A stretch of 64,000 nucleotides of DNA from Adiantum capillus-veneris (taxonomy: Eukaryota > Streptophyta > Polypodiopsida > Polypodiales > Pteridaceae): contig CM043942.1 of NCBI GenBank assembly GCA_014529385.2, positions 55,739,340-55,803,339 on the forward strand, read 5' to 3'. The position numbers and the translations under genes are program-made. Each line of letters opens with the position of its first letter. The stretch's first letter is position 1. The notes under the pieces were generated by a model. It made no database searches. It saw nothing but the letters and a program-made list of their open reading frames with translations, and had not been told where the DNA came from. Below, one piece after another: positions 1 to 12,011 of this stretch.

Positions 1-1156
1 ATCATATGATTTCGTGTAAACCTGTAGGATAAATATTACACCCCTTATATAAATTGATAGTGTCCCTACATCTATAAATTTATAGATGGATAGTGCCCCT
101 GCATGTGAATAATTTGACATATTATCTCTACACATGTATGTACATAATATTCACAATGGCTATCCACGTAAAATGGATCTTTTGATACTATGTCCATGTC
201 AAGATCCATTATAATACCCCTTCTATAGATGGATAGTGTCCATGCATGTATACAAATCCATATGTACCTAGAATATCATGTTTATGATAACTTAGCACTA
301 GACATTCCCTATATATCTTACAAGAGAATATACATAAGACAAATATGATTATGCAAGCTCTATTTTAGTTGCATTGTGTGATGTAGAACATGTTTCTGAT
401 ATCCACTAGATATATATAGGTGTATTTTAGAGATCTAAGAGGATTGTGCATGATAATGATTATGATACTGCATGTAATTATTACGATGAGACCAATGAAA
501 AATTAATATTAAATGTAGATGTATATCAAGGGGTATGAACATAACACCTTGATAGGATATAAATTAATTAGAGATATACTCGAGCAATAATATCGTGCGA
601 TAATAATTATGATAAGATGTTTATAATCCATGCAATTACCTACGTCAAATATAGTGCATGATAATAATGGTAAAATTACATGTATGGTATAGTTGGATAG
701 TGAGATAGGATATAAACAATAACCTACAGTCACAGTATGTTACCCGTCGTGTATAGATGAACAATGTCCATGTATATATACAACTCGGTATATACGTCAC
801 ATAGAATAACAAGTTACGAATATATAGATCAATAGGAATTTGTTATATATTTTCAAATATATGCGACCTACGATATAAACAATCCAAGATAATAATTACG
901 ACGCGGTCTCTAGTCTACTTCATGATAGCCTATATTAGGTTATGATGATGATTTAGAGTTCAAACAGGAGGCTTAAATATGAAAATTAAAACAATCCACA
1001 CTACCACATTATTATCAACGTCTCGTCATTGATTCCCTAGCCCGCCCAATCGGCCCAAGATCCAATATGATTTCATGTAAACGTGAAGGATAATTATTAC
1101 ACCCCTTATATAAATTGATAGTGTCCCTACATGTATACATTTATAGATGCATAGTG
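1..1156. repeat. AT-rich complex repeat family, arm-1 copy
   Basis: This is intergenic DNA made of reiterated modules: blocks related to ggacactatccatctatag, to atataaggggtgtaata and to cctatctcactatccaacta. The same modules recur at 8130-12,007, 23,462-25,312 and 26,380-27,830 in both orientations. Short open frames here appear wherever the family occurs and look like chance frames. I see no gene. Confidence 0.75.
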
Positions 1157-1299
1157 TGTTGAGATGTAGAGAGAAAGAGAGAGAGACGAGACAAGACACA
1201 CACCATATACGCTCCCAAAGACTGATTCATATTGAGGACAAGATACAAATATATAGGTGAGACCAAGTTGAGCAGAGTGAGCCATATATAGCTCCAACA
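1157..1299 (-). mobile_element. Copia B 3' LTR (arm 1)
   Basis: This 143-bp LTR begins TGTTGGAGCT and ends CATCTCAACA on the minus strand. It is preceded, in element orientation, by the polypurine tract gagtggggg. The 5' LTR is absent because the arm turns inside the element. The flanking DNA is the AT-rich family. Confidence 0.9.
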
Positions 1300-1545
1300 C
1301 CCCCACTCAAACAAAGGTATCTAGCTTTGGATGAAAAAACCCTTGGGGAGTTCAAGGGAAAAACCCAAGCCCCTATACATTGTGAAATATGAACCAACGA
1401 TGATGATGTGAAAGTGAACTGTGCATCTATGTACAAATATTCAAGTGACTTAGAGATCACAATGTGCAAATGTGGAGTGTGCATAGTGCATGGTACCTAA
1501 AAGATTACAATGTCATATGTACAAAGCATTACAATAGCAAAGAAG
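1300..1545 (-). promoter_or_regulatory. Copia B 3' untranslated region with PPT and hairpin (arm 1)
   Basis: Non-coding DNA between the pol stop codon and the 3' LTR. It contains the CCCTTG / CAAGGG hairpin segment and the G-rich PPT that copia A and element N also carry just before their 3' LTRs. Confidence 0.7.
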
Positions 1546-4500
1546 CTAATCTAGAAAGAGTGAGGTCGAAGCAACTCCAAGCTCCGAGTGCAAGAGGATG
1601 AAACGTGACTCGTTGAGGCCTTTGGTCAAAATGTCTGCAATCATCTGGTCACTTGGACAGTGTTCAACCATAATGGTTCCTTTGCGTACTTCATACCTGA
1701 CATAATGATAATGGACATCAATGTGCTTTGACTTATTATGTTGAACATAGTAATTTGCAAGACTAATAGCACTTTGGTTGTCACACCGCAAGGGTGTGCT
1801 AAAAAGAGGAGAGTGGCCAATATCAACTAGCATTTGTCGAAGCCAAATCAACTCACGAGCTGCAAGTGATGCCGCAACATATTCTGACTCAGTCGTAGAA
1901 ACTGCAACACAACGTTGTTTCTTGTTGGTCCAAGAAACAAGACAACCATTTATAAAGAAGCAATTTCCGCTAGTAGACCGCATAGATAAATGTGAGCTTG
2001 CCCAATCTGCATCTGTGTAACCCAATAGAGAAAGAGATTGCATAGAATCCGATGTGAGTTGTCGTCGATAGACTAAACCAAAATCTGTAGTGCCTTTCAA
2101 GTATTCAACACACGCTTTGCAGCAGACCAATGCTTAAGAGAAGGACATGCAAGATGTTTTCCAAGATAATTAGCAGCAAACAGAATATCAGGACGAGTGT
2201 TCATGCCAACAAAGTGAAAGACTCCAATCAAGTTAGCATAAGGTTGATTTGTGACAAGTTGACCGCCATTGTCAGAAGTGTTCTTCGTAGAGCTCGCAAG
2301 ACAAGGTGTGTTGGCTGAATGTGCAGATTACATACCAAATTTTTGAATAGTATCTGCAATAAACTTTGACTGTCAAAGGAATAAAATACCTTTTGTACGG
2401 TTCCGTTGGATTTGAATGCCAAGACATGAGTGAATCTCTCCAAGATCCACCATATCAAATGCAGAAGACAATAACTTTTTCACTTGCTGAAGAAATCCCA
2501 AATCATTGGAAACAAGGAGGTATCATCCACATAAAGAGCAAGAATCACAAAACTGCTACCTTGGCGTTTTATGTATAAGTTGGGGTCTGACAAGCAAGAG
2601 ATGAATCCTTTAGAGGTGAGAAAAAGATCAAATTTTGTATACCAGGCTCGCGAAGCTTGTTTGAGACCATATAGTGCCTTATGAAGTTGAGCAACAAGGT
2701 CTTCTTTACCTGGAATAACAAACCCTTCTGGTTGTTTCCATATAAATTTCCTCTTCCAAGTCACCATTAAGAAAAGCAGTTCACACATCCATTTGATGAG
2801 CTTCTAAATCAAATTGAACAGCAAATGCCAATAAAACTCGAACACTTGTAATGTGAACAACTGGTGAAAAAGTCTCTTGATAATCAACACCAACTACTTG
2901 GGAGTAAACTTTTGCAACTAAACGCACCTTGAACTTGTCAAAAGATCCATCTGCTTTTACTTTTATCTTATACACCCACTTACATTTAATATTGTACGAC
3001 AAGGAGGTAATTCAGTTAGTATCCATGTACCTTTAGAGATAAGAGAATCGTACTCTACTTCCATAGCCTCTTGCCATTGATCCTTTTGTGGTGAAGAGAT
3101 AGCTTCATCATAAGTAATGGGATCTTCGGAAGTAGAAAAAGCATTATCAGCAATATCGTCATCATAAACATGACATGAGCCATGTTCAAAATCAATAGGC
3201 AGATCAACAAAAATATCAATATTATCATTGGCAACATTCGGAATGGATGGTTGTGAAGAGGAAAGTTGCTCTATTGGAAGAGTTTCATCTTCTGAAAGAA
3301 ATGGAAAAGCCTGAAGCAATGATTTAGTATCATCAGAATCATCCATGGACCATGAGCCTCCCATAAGCTGTTCGTTAAAAGTAGCATCACGATTCACAAT
3401 TACTTTCTTGGAGGAAGGGTCATAGAATTTGTAGCCTTTGGAAGTGTCAGAATATCCAATAAAAATAACTTTAAGACCAGGAGCATCAAGCTTTGTTCGT
3501 GCTTCTTTGGGAACATGAATATAAACAATACATCCAAAGGTTCGAAAATGAGATAGAAGGAATGTCACCTGTCCATGCCGTGATGGGTATCTTACCAGAG
3601 GGTGCAGTAGTAGGAAGATGATTCTGAATAAATACTGCTGTCAAAGTAGCTTCAGCCCAAAAAACACGAGATAAGATAGAATGAATCACATACATCTTAC
3701 AGCATTGAGAATAGTGCGATTCTTTCGTTCAACAACACCGTTCTGTTGAGGCGAATATGGAATAGTGTGTTCATGATGAATTCCATTGTCAGCACAGTAA
3801 CTCACAAACTCCCGAGAAACATATTCGCCTCCATTGTCACTACGAAGCTTCTTAAGGCGACGACCAGTTTGAAGTTCCGCAGCCTTGTGGAATTGATTGA
3901 AAACAGATAAGGCTTCAGATTTTTGTCTAAGTAGAAATACAGTCATATACCTTGAAATCATCAATGAAAGTAATGAAGTAGTGATATTGTGATCTCGAAG
4001 AAGGTAGAGGTCCACATATATCATATGAACAAGATCCAATATTTCATGAGAATAAGTTTCTATTTGAAAGAGGAAAGGGTTTGCGATTGTTGTTTCCCAA
4101 GAGCACAAAATTCACAAATTCCCATATGGGGATGGGCTTTAAGATCCATGCCATGAACAAGATCACGACGTTGAAGATCAAGGAGTTTTTTGAGAAATCA
4201 GCATGAACAAAACGGTGATGCTATACTTTGCAATCATGATCACTTGGAGCAGTGACAACATTTGCTACAGCATCGCTGAGAGAGAGTTCAAACAAATTAC
4301 CATTTTGAGGAGCAGTGGCTATAGTTCTGTCCATCTTTCTCAATTCGGCATTTGGTATGATCAAATCCAACAAACAGACCAAGATCAACAAGTCTAGCAA
4401 CTGCAAGAAGATTACCTTGAAGATTTGGTACATGTAATACTCCTCACAAAATTCGAGTGGAAGAAGATAAGGTACCAAGATATAAGTCTCCAATACCCTT

Positions 4501-4647
4501 TACTTGATAAGTATATCATCAGCAAGATAAAACAACACATTGAACTGGCAAAGGATGATAGTTATGGAGCCACTTAGACTGATATGTCATATTTCTTGTA
4601 GCACCAGAATCGACAATAAAAAAGTGATCCATCGCGTACATGAAGTA
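1546..4647 (-). pseudogene. Copia B pol remnant, arm 1 (protease to RNase H)
   Basis: On the minus strand this encodes, from 4647 downwards, the protease region, GAG-pre-integrase/integrase, reverse transcriptase (about 3000-2230) and RNase H ending at a stop at 1546-1548. The RNase H part is open for 194 residues (1546-2130). Upstream the frame is broken repeatedly by small gaps and insertions absent from the third copy (61,391-64,000), for example near 2103, 2735, 3700 and 3950-4200. Most breaks are therefore private to this copy and probably sequence errors. The element-level lesions (two TGA and one TAA in RT) are shared by all copies and look real. Confidence 0.9.
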
Positions 4648-4669
4648 TTCTACTTCATGTACGCGATGG
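4629..4669. repeat. Turning point 1, perfect 19-bp palindrome with 3-nt spacer
   Basis: The bases at 4629-4647 are the exact reverse complement of 4651-4669, separated by ttc at 4648-4650. Complementarity then continues outwards over more than 4.6 kb with scattered single-base gaps. The turn lies just upstream of the aspartic-protease active site of copia B, so it interrupts a coding region and shows no element boundary, TSD or terminal motif. Confidence 0.95.
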
Positions 4670-7600
4670 ACACTTTTTATTGTCGATTCTGGTGCTACAA
4701 GAAATATGACATATCAGTCTAAGTGGCTCCATAACTATCATCCTTTGCCAGTTCAATGTGTTGTTTATCTTGCTGATGATACTACTTATCAAGTAAAGGG
4801 TATTGGAGACTTATATCTTGGTACCTTATCTTCTTCCACTCGAATTTTGTGAGGAGTATTACATGTACCAAATCTTCAAGGTAATCTTCTTGCAGTTGCT
4901 AGACTTGTTGATCTTGGTCTGTTTTGTTGGATTTGATCATACCAAATGCCGATTGAGAAAGATGACAGACTATAGCCACTGCTCCTCAAAATGGTAATTT
5001 GTTTGAACTCTCTCTCAGCGATGCTGTAGCAAATGTTGTCACTGCTCCAAGTGATCATGATTGCAAGTATAGCATCACCGTTTTGTTCATGCTGATTTCT
5101 CAAAACTCCTTGATCTTCAACGTCGTGATCTTGTTCATGGCATGGATCTTAAAGCCCATCCCCATATGGAATTTGTGAATTTTGTGCTCTTGGGAAACAC
5201 AATCGCAAACCCTTTCCTCTTTCAAATAGAACTTATCTCATGAAATTGGATCTTGTTCATACTGATATATGTGGACCTCTACCTTCTTCGAGATCACAAT
5301 ATCACTACTTCATTACTTTCATTGATGATTTCTCAAGGTATATGACTGTATTTCTACTTAGACAAAAATCTGAAGCCTTATCTGTTTTCAATCAATTCCA
5401 CAAGGCTGCGGAACTTCAAACTGGTCGTCGCCTTAAGAAGCTTCGTAGTGACAATGGAGGCGAATATGTTTTCTCGGGAGTTTGTGAGTTACTGTGCTGA
5501 CAATGGAATTCATCATGAACACACTATTCCATATTCGCCTCAACAGAACGGTGTTGTTGAACGAAAGAATCGCACTATTCTCAATGCTGTAAGATGTATG
5601 CTGATTCATTCTATCTTATCTCGTGTTTTTGGGCTGAAGCTACTTTGACAGCAGTATTTATTCAGAATCATCTTCCTACTACTGCACCCTCTGGTAAGAT
5701 ACCCATCACGGCATGGACAGGTGACATTCCTTCTGTATCTCATTTTCGAACCTTTGATTTTGTTTATATTCATGTTCCCAAAGAAGCACGAACAAAGCTT
5801 GATGCTCCTGTCTTAAAGTTATTTTTATTGGATATTCTGACACTTCCAAAGGCTACAAATTCTATGCCCTTCCTCCAAGAAAGTAATTGTGAATCGTGAT
5901 GCTACTTTAAACGAACAGCTTATGGGAGGCTCATGGTCCATGGATGATTCTGATGATACTAAATCATTGCTTCAGGCTTTTCCATTTCTTTCAGAAGATG
6001 AAACTCTTCCAATAGAGCAACTTTCCTCTTCACAACCATCCATTCCGAATGTTGCCAATGATAATATTGATATTTTTTTGTTGATCTGCCTATTGATTTT
6101 GAACATGGCTCATGTCATGTTTATGATGACGATATTGCTGATAATGCTTTTTCTACTTCCGAAGATCCCATTACTTATGATGAAGCTATCTCTTCACCAC
6201 AAAAGGATCAATGGCAAGAGGCTATGGAAGTAGAGTACGATTCTCTTATCTCTAAAGGTACATGGATACTAACTGAATTACCTCCTTGTCGTACAACTAA
6301 ATAAAGTATTGGGTGTATAAGATAAAAGTAAAAGCAGATGGATCTTTTGACAAGTTCAAGGTGCGTTTAGTTGCAAAAGTTTACTCCCAAGTAGTTGGTG
6401 TTGATTATCAAGAGACTTTTTCACCAGTTGTTCACATTACAAGTGTTCGAGTTTTATTGGCATTTGCTGTTCAATTTGATTTAGAAGCTCATCAAATGGA
6501 TGTGTGAACTGCTTTTCTTAATGGTGACTTGGAAGAGGAAATTTATATGGAACAACCAGAAGGGTTTGTTATTCCAGGTAAAGAAGACCTTGTTGCTCAA
6601 CTTCATAAGGCACTATATGGTCTCAAACAAGCTTCGCGAGCCTGGTATACAAAATTTGATCTTTTTCTCACCTCTAAAGGATTCATCTCTTGCTTGTCAG
6701 ACCCCAACTTATACATAAAACGCCAAGGTAGCAGTTTTGTGATTCTTGCTCTTTATGTGGATGATACCATCCTTGTTTCCAATGATTTGGATTTCTTCAG
6801 CAAGTGAAAAAGTTATTGTCTTCTGCATTTGATATGGTGGATCTTGGAGAGATTCACTCATGTCTTGGCATTCAAATCCAACGGAACCGTACAAAAGGTA
6901 TTTTATTCCTTTGACAGTCAAAGTTTATTGCAGATACTATTCAAAAATTTGGTATGTAATCTGCACATTCAGCCAACACACCTTGTCTTGCGAGCTCTAC
7001 GAAGAACACTTCTGACAATGGCGGTCAACTTGTCACAAATCAACCTTATGCTAACTGATTGGATGTCTTTCACTTGTTGGCATGAACACTCGTCCTGATA
7101 TTCTGTTTGCTGCTAATTATCTTGGAAAACATCTTGCATGTCCTTCTCTTAAGCATTGGTCTGCTGCAAAGCGTGTGTTGAAATACTTGAAAGGCACTAC
7201 AGATTTGGTTTAGTCTATCGACGACAACTCACATCGGATTCTATGCAATCTCTTTCTCTATTGGGTTACACAGATGCAGATTGGGCAAGCTCACATTTAT
7301 CTATGCGGTCTACTAGCGGAAATTGCTTCTTTATAAATGGTTGTCTTGTTTCTTGGACCAACAAGAAACAACGTTGTGTTGCAGTTTCTACGACTGAGTC
7401 AGAATATGTTTGCGGCATCACTTGCAGCTCGTGAGTTGATTTGGCTTCGACAAATGCTAGTTGATATTGGCCACTCTCCTCTTTTTAGCACACCCTTGCG
7501 GTGTGACAACCAAAGTGCTATTAGTCTTGCAAATTACTATGTTCAACATAATAAGTCAAAGCACATTGATGTCCATTATCATTATGTCAGGTATGAAGTA

Positions 7601-7741
7601 CGCAAAGGAACCATTATGGTTGAACACTGTCCAAGTGACCAGATGATTGCAGACATTTTGACCAAAGGCCTCAACGAGTCACGTTTCATCCTCTTGCACT
7701 CGGAGCTTGGAGTTGCTTCGACCTCACTCTTTCTAGATTAG
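4651..7741 (+). pseudogene. Copia B pol remnant, arm 2 (protease, integrase, RT, RNase H)
   Basis: This Ty1/copia polyprotein runs in copia order. The aspartic protease active site VDSGAT is at about 4683. Next come a GAG-pre-integrase and zinc-finger region (about 5000-5200) and the integrase core with HTD, SDNGG and NGVVER motifs (about 5250-5570). The RT has LYVDD (about 6750), and RNase H carries the copia C-terminal end TKGLNESRF before the stop at 7739-7741. Copia order (integrase before RT) separates it from gypsy. The frame is broken many times. Breaks such as a missing G near 6790 and a missing T near 7205 are absent from the other two copies. The gag region is not present because the arm turns at 4650. 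Confidence 0.9.
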
Positions 7742-7987
7742 CTTCTTTGCTATTGTAATAGCTTTGTACATATGACATTGTAATCTTTTAGGTACCATGC
7801 ACTATGCACACTCCACATTTGCACATTGTGATCTCTAAGTCACTTGAATATTTGTACATAGATGCACAGTTCACTTTCACATCATCATCGTTGGTTCATA
7901 TTTTCACATTGTATAGGGGCTTGGGTTTTTCCCTTGAACTCCCAAGGGTTTTTTCATCCAAAGCTAGATACCTTTGTTGAGTGGGGG
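7742..7987 (+). promoter_or_regulatory. Copia B 3' untranslated region, hairpin and PPT (arm 2)
   Basis: A CCCTTG / CAAGGG hairpin lies at 7931-7948, followed by a G-rich polypurine tract gtggggg directly abutting the 3' LTR. The same segment stands before the 3' LTRs of copia A (31,347-31,365) and element N (16,814-16,831). Its role is unknown; RNA dimerisation, 3'-end formation or plus-strand priming context are possibilities. Confidence 0.75.
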
Positions 7988-8129
7988 TGTTGGAGCTATA
8001 TATGCTCACTCTGCTCAACTTGGTCTCACCTATATATTTGTATCTTGTCCTCAATATGAATCAGTCTTTGGGAGCGTATATGGTGTGTGTCTTGTCTCGT
8101 CTCTCTCTCTTTCTCTCTACATCTCAACA
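7988..8129 (+). mobile_element. Copia B 3' LTR (arm 2)
   Basis: A 142-bp LTR with TGTTGGAG and CTCAACA ends. It is one base shorter than the other two copies because a G is missing near 8010. Downstream flank begins cacta; the matching 5' flank is not in the window, so the TSD cannot be tested. Confidence 0.9.
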
Positions 8130-10025
8130 CACTATGCATCTATAAATGTATACATGTAGGGACACTATCAATTTATATAAGGGGTGTAATAATTATCCTT
8201 CACGTTTACATGAAATCATATTGGATCTTGGGCCGATTGGGCGGGCTAGGGAATCAATGACGAGACGTTGATAATAATGTGGTAGTGTGGATTGTTTTAA
8301 TTTTCATATTTAAGCCTCCTGTTTGAACTCTAAATCATCATCATAACCTAATATAGGCTATCATGAAGTAGACTAGAGACCGCGTCGTAATTATTATCTT
8401 GGATTGTTTTATATCGTAGGTCGCATATATTGAAAATATATAACAAATTCCTATTGATCTATATATTCGTAACTTGTTATTCTATGTGACGTATATACCG
8501 AGTTGTATATATACATGGACATTGTTCATCTATACACGAGGTAACATACTGTGACTGTAGGTTATTGTTTATATCCTATCTCACTATCCAACTATACCAT
8601 ACATGTAATTTTACCATTATTATCATGCACTATATTTGACGTAGGTAATTGCATGGATTATAAAAATCTTATCATAATTATTATCGCACGATATTATTGC
8701 TCGAGTATATCTCTAATTAATTTATATCCTATCAAGGTGTTATGTTCATACCCCTTGATATACATCTACATTTAATATTAATTTTCATTGGTCTCATCGT
8801 AATAATTACATGCAGTATCATAATCATTATCATGCACAATCCTCTTAGATCTCTAAAATACACCCTATATATATCTAGTGGATATCAGAAACATGTTCTA
8901 CATCACACAATGCAACTAAAATAGAGCTTGCATAATCATATTTGTCTAATGTATATTCTCTTGTAAGATATATAGGGAATGTCTAGTGCTAAGTTATCAT
9001 AAACATGATATTCTAGGTACATATGGATTTGTATACATGCATGGACACTATCCATCTATAGAAGGGGTATTATAATGGATCTTGACATGGACATAGTATC
9101 AAAAGATCCATTTTACGTGGATAGCCATTGTGAATATTATGTACATACATGTGTAGAGATAATATGTCAAATTATTCACATGCAGGGGCACTATCCATCT
9201 ATAATTTATAGATGTAGGGACACTATCAATTTATATAAGGGGTGTAATATTTTATCCTACAGGTTTACACGAAATCATATGATCTTGGCCTGATTGGGCG
9301 GGTTAGGGAAGTGATGACGAGATGTGTGAGCATTATGCCACGCTATGTTGATATAAGTAGACAAAAGATAACAAATTCCTATTGATCTATATATTCGTAA
9401 CTTGTTATTCTATGTGACGTATATACCGAGTTGTCTATATACATGGACATTGTTCATCTATACACGAGGTAACATCCTGTGACTGTAGGTTATTGTTTAT
9501 ATCCTATCTAACTATCCTGTATACATGCATGGACACATTCATCCATAGAAGGGGTATTATAATGGTTGGTATCAAGGTTAAATATGTATATCCTTTCTCA
9601 CTACAGCTCCCCACATTAATATCTCCACACATATATACATATATATCGAGTGCTCAGTAGCTCCATACACGTGTACGTAGATACACATGATCTTAGACAT
9701 TGATAATAATGTGGTAGTGTAGATTGTTTTAATTTTTTCATAACTCCACTATTTGAGCCTCCTATTTGAACTCTCAATCATCATCAAACCTAATCTAGGC
9801 TATCATGAAGTAGACTAGAGGCCGCATCGTAATTATTATCTTGCATTGTTTATATCGTAGGTCGCATATATGGAAAATATATAACAAATTCCTATTGATC
9901 TATATATTCGTTTAGTTTTATATAAAATATATGCAAACTCTAGAAAGTATGTTTATAGAACTTGTTATTCTATGTGTATATATTGAGTTGTATATATACA
10001 TTGACATTGTTCATCTATACACAAG
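8130..10025. repeat. AT-rich complex repeat family
   Basis: Forward copy of the module series also present at 23,462-25,312 and, inverted, at 26,380-27,830. Recognisable modules are a block centred on cctatctcactatccaacta (near 8575), a block around gatatcagaaacatgttct (near 8881), a ggacactatccatctatag block (near 9043), an atataaggggtgtaata block (near 9235) and gtagactagag blocks (near 8368). It contains the uninterrupted site ctatgtgacgtatataccg (near 8482), which matches the gypsy insertion site. No gene is seen. Confidence 0.75.
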
Positions 10026-11531
10026 GTATCATACTGTGACTGTAGGTTATTGTTTATATCCTATCTCACTATCTAACTATACCATACATGCAATTTTGTT
10101 ATTATTATAACGCACTATATTCGAAGTTATAAGTAATTGCATGGATTGTAAACATCTTATCATAATTATTATCGCACCCCATTATCTCTCGAGTATGTCT
10201 CTAATTAATTTATATCCTATCAAGGTGTTATGTTGATACCCCTTGATATACATCTTCATTTAATATATAGTTTTCCAAAAATATGTAGGACATCCATATT
10301 AATAGTCTATATCTTGACATGGACATAATATCAAAAGGTCCATTTTACACGAATCACCATTTTGAATAATATGTATACCTACCTGGAGATAATATGTGAG
10401 ATTCTTTTATCTTTGTTATGTTGATACCTTTTGATATACATCTTCATTTAATATATAATTTTTCTAAAAGATGTATGGCATCCATATATTAATTGTGTCT
10501 ATATCTTGACATGGACATAGTATCAAAAGGTATCATACTGTGATTGTAGGTTATTGTTTATATCCTATCTCACTATCTAACTATACCATACATGCAATTT
10601 TGTTATTATTATCACGCACTATATTCGAAGTTATAAGTAATTGCATGGATTGTAAACATCTTATCATAATTATTATCGCACCCATTAATCTCTCGAGTAT
10701 GTCTCTAATTAATTTATATCCTATCAAGTGTTATGTTGATACCCCTTGATATACATCTTCATTTAATATATAGTTTTCCAAAATATGTAGGACATCCATA
10801 TTAATAGTCTATATCTTGACATGGACATAATATCAAAAGGTCCATTTTACACGAATCACCATTTTGAATAATATGTAACCTACCTGGAGATAATATGTGA
10901 GATTCTTTTATCTTTGTTATGTTGATACCTTTTGATATACATCTTCATTTAATATATAATTTTTCTAAAAGATGTATGGCATCCATATATTAATTGTGTC
11001 TATATCTTGACATGGACATAGTATCAAAAGGTATCATACTGTGATTGTAGGTTATTGTTTATATCCTATCTCACTATCTAACTATACCATAAATGCAATT
11101 TTGTTATTATTATCACGCACTATATTCGAAGTTATAAGTAATTGCATGGATTGTAAACATCTTATCATAATTATTATCGCACCCCATTATCTCTCGAGTA
11201 TGTCTCTAATTAATTTATATCCTATCAAGGTGTTATGTTGATACCCCTTGATATACATCTTCATTTAATATATAGTTTTCCAAAAATATGTAGGACATCC
11301 ATATTAATAGTCTATATCTTGACATGGACACAATATCAAAAGGTCCATTTTACACGAATCACCATTTTGAATAATATGTATACCTACCTGGAGATAATAT
11401 GTGAAATTATTTATCTTTTTATGTTGATACCTTTTGATATACATCTTCATTTAATATATAATTTCTCTAAAAGATGTATGGCATCCATATATTAATTGTG
11501 TCTATATCTTGACATGGACATAGTATCAAAA
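10026..11531. repeat. 504-bp tandem triplication within the AT-rich family
   Basis: Three adjacent units begin at about 10,026, 10,531 and 11,032. The anchor tgattgtaggttattg (tgactg in the first unit) recurs at spacings of 504 and 501 bp. Each unit ends near ggacatagtatcaaaagg. In the reverse arm the same triplication spans about 57,591-59,103. The units differ by only a few bases, so the duplication is much younger than the family itself. Confidence 0.85.
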
Positions 11532-12007
11532 GGTTCATTTTACATGGATGGCCATTGTGAATATTATGTAGATACATTTCTAGAGATAATATGTCAAATT
11601 ATTTACATGGAGTTGCACTATCCATCTATAATTGTATATATGTAGGGATACTATCAATTTATATAAGGGGTGTAATAATTATCCTACACGTTTACACAAA
11701 ATCATATTGGATCTTGACCAGATTGGGCAGTTTAGGGAAGCAATGACGAGACATGTGACCATTATGCCAGGCTATGTTGATATAAGTAGACAAAAGTTTG
11801 AGTGCAATAATCACTTTACTATCCACTATCCAACTAGACTATACTGTAGCTCACATATATTGTAATTATTAGGTAGCGTATACCTCTTGATATACATATA
11901 ATTCATCCATTGCAGCAAATTGCGATTTATCTATATATTTGTTTAGTTTTACATAAAATATATGCAAAATCCAGCAGATAATTTTATATAACTTGTTATT
12001 CTATGTG
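11532..12007. repeat. AT-rich repeat family flanking the gypsy 3' side
   Basis: Further modules of the same family, including atataaggggtgtaata near 11,660 and a gacaaaagtttgagt block near 11,790. It ends in acgt at 12,008-12,011, one copy of the gypsy target-site duplication. No gene is seen. Confidence 0.7.
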
Positions 12008-12011
12008 ACGT

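Larger units (their letters stand above)
1..4647 (-). repeat. Arm 1 of the inverted-repeat series (first, partial copy)
   Basis: This stretch is the reverse complement of 4651-9283 (base 1 pairs with base 9283) and a direct copy of 59,846-64,000 (offset 59,845). It holds the 3' part of copia element B on the minus strand and the flanking AT-rich repeat. Compared with the other two copies it carries private small changes. Examples are one G missing near 419, an A for T near 346, extra bases near 745 and one A missing near 2103. Confidence 0.95.

Noticed and set aside
509-733. Recurrent ~74-codon frame (also 8551-8775, 23,520-23,744, 60,355-60,579) as a small conserved gene
   Set aside because: It follows the AT-rich repeat wherever it occurs, decays with it, and has low-complexity Ile/Leu/Tyr composition. 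It is a by-product of repeat conservation.
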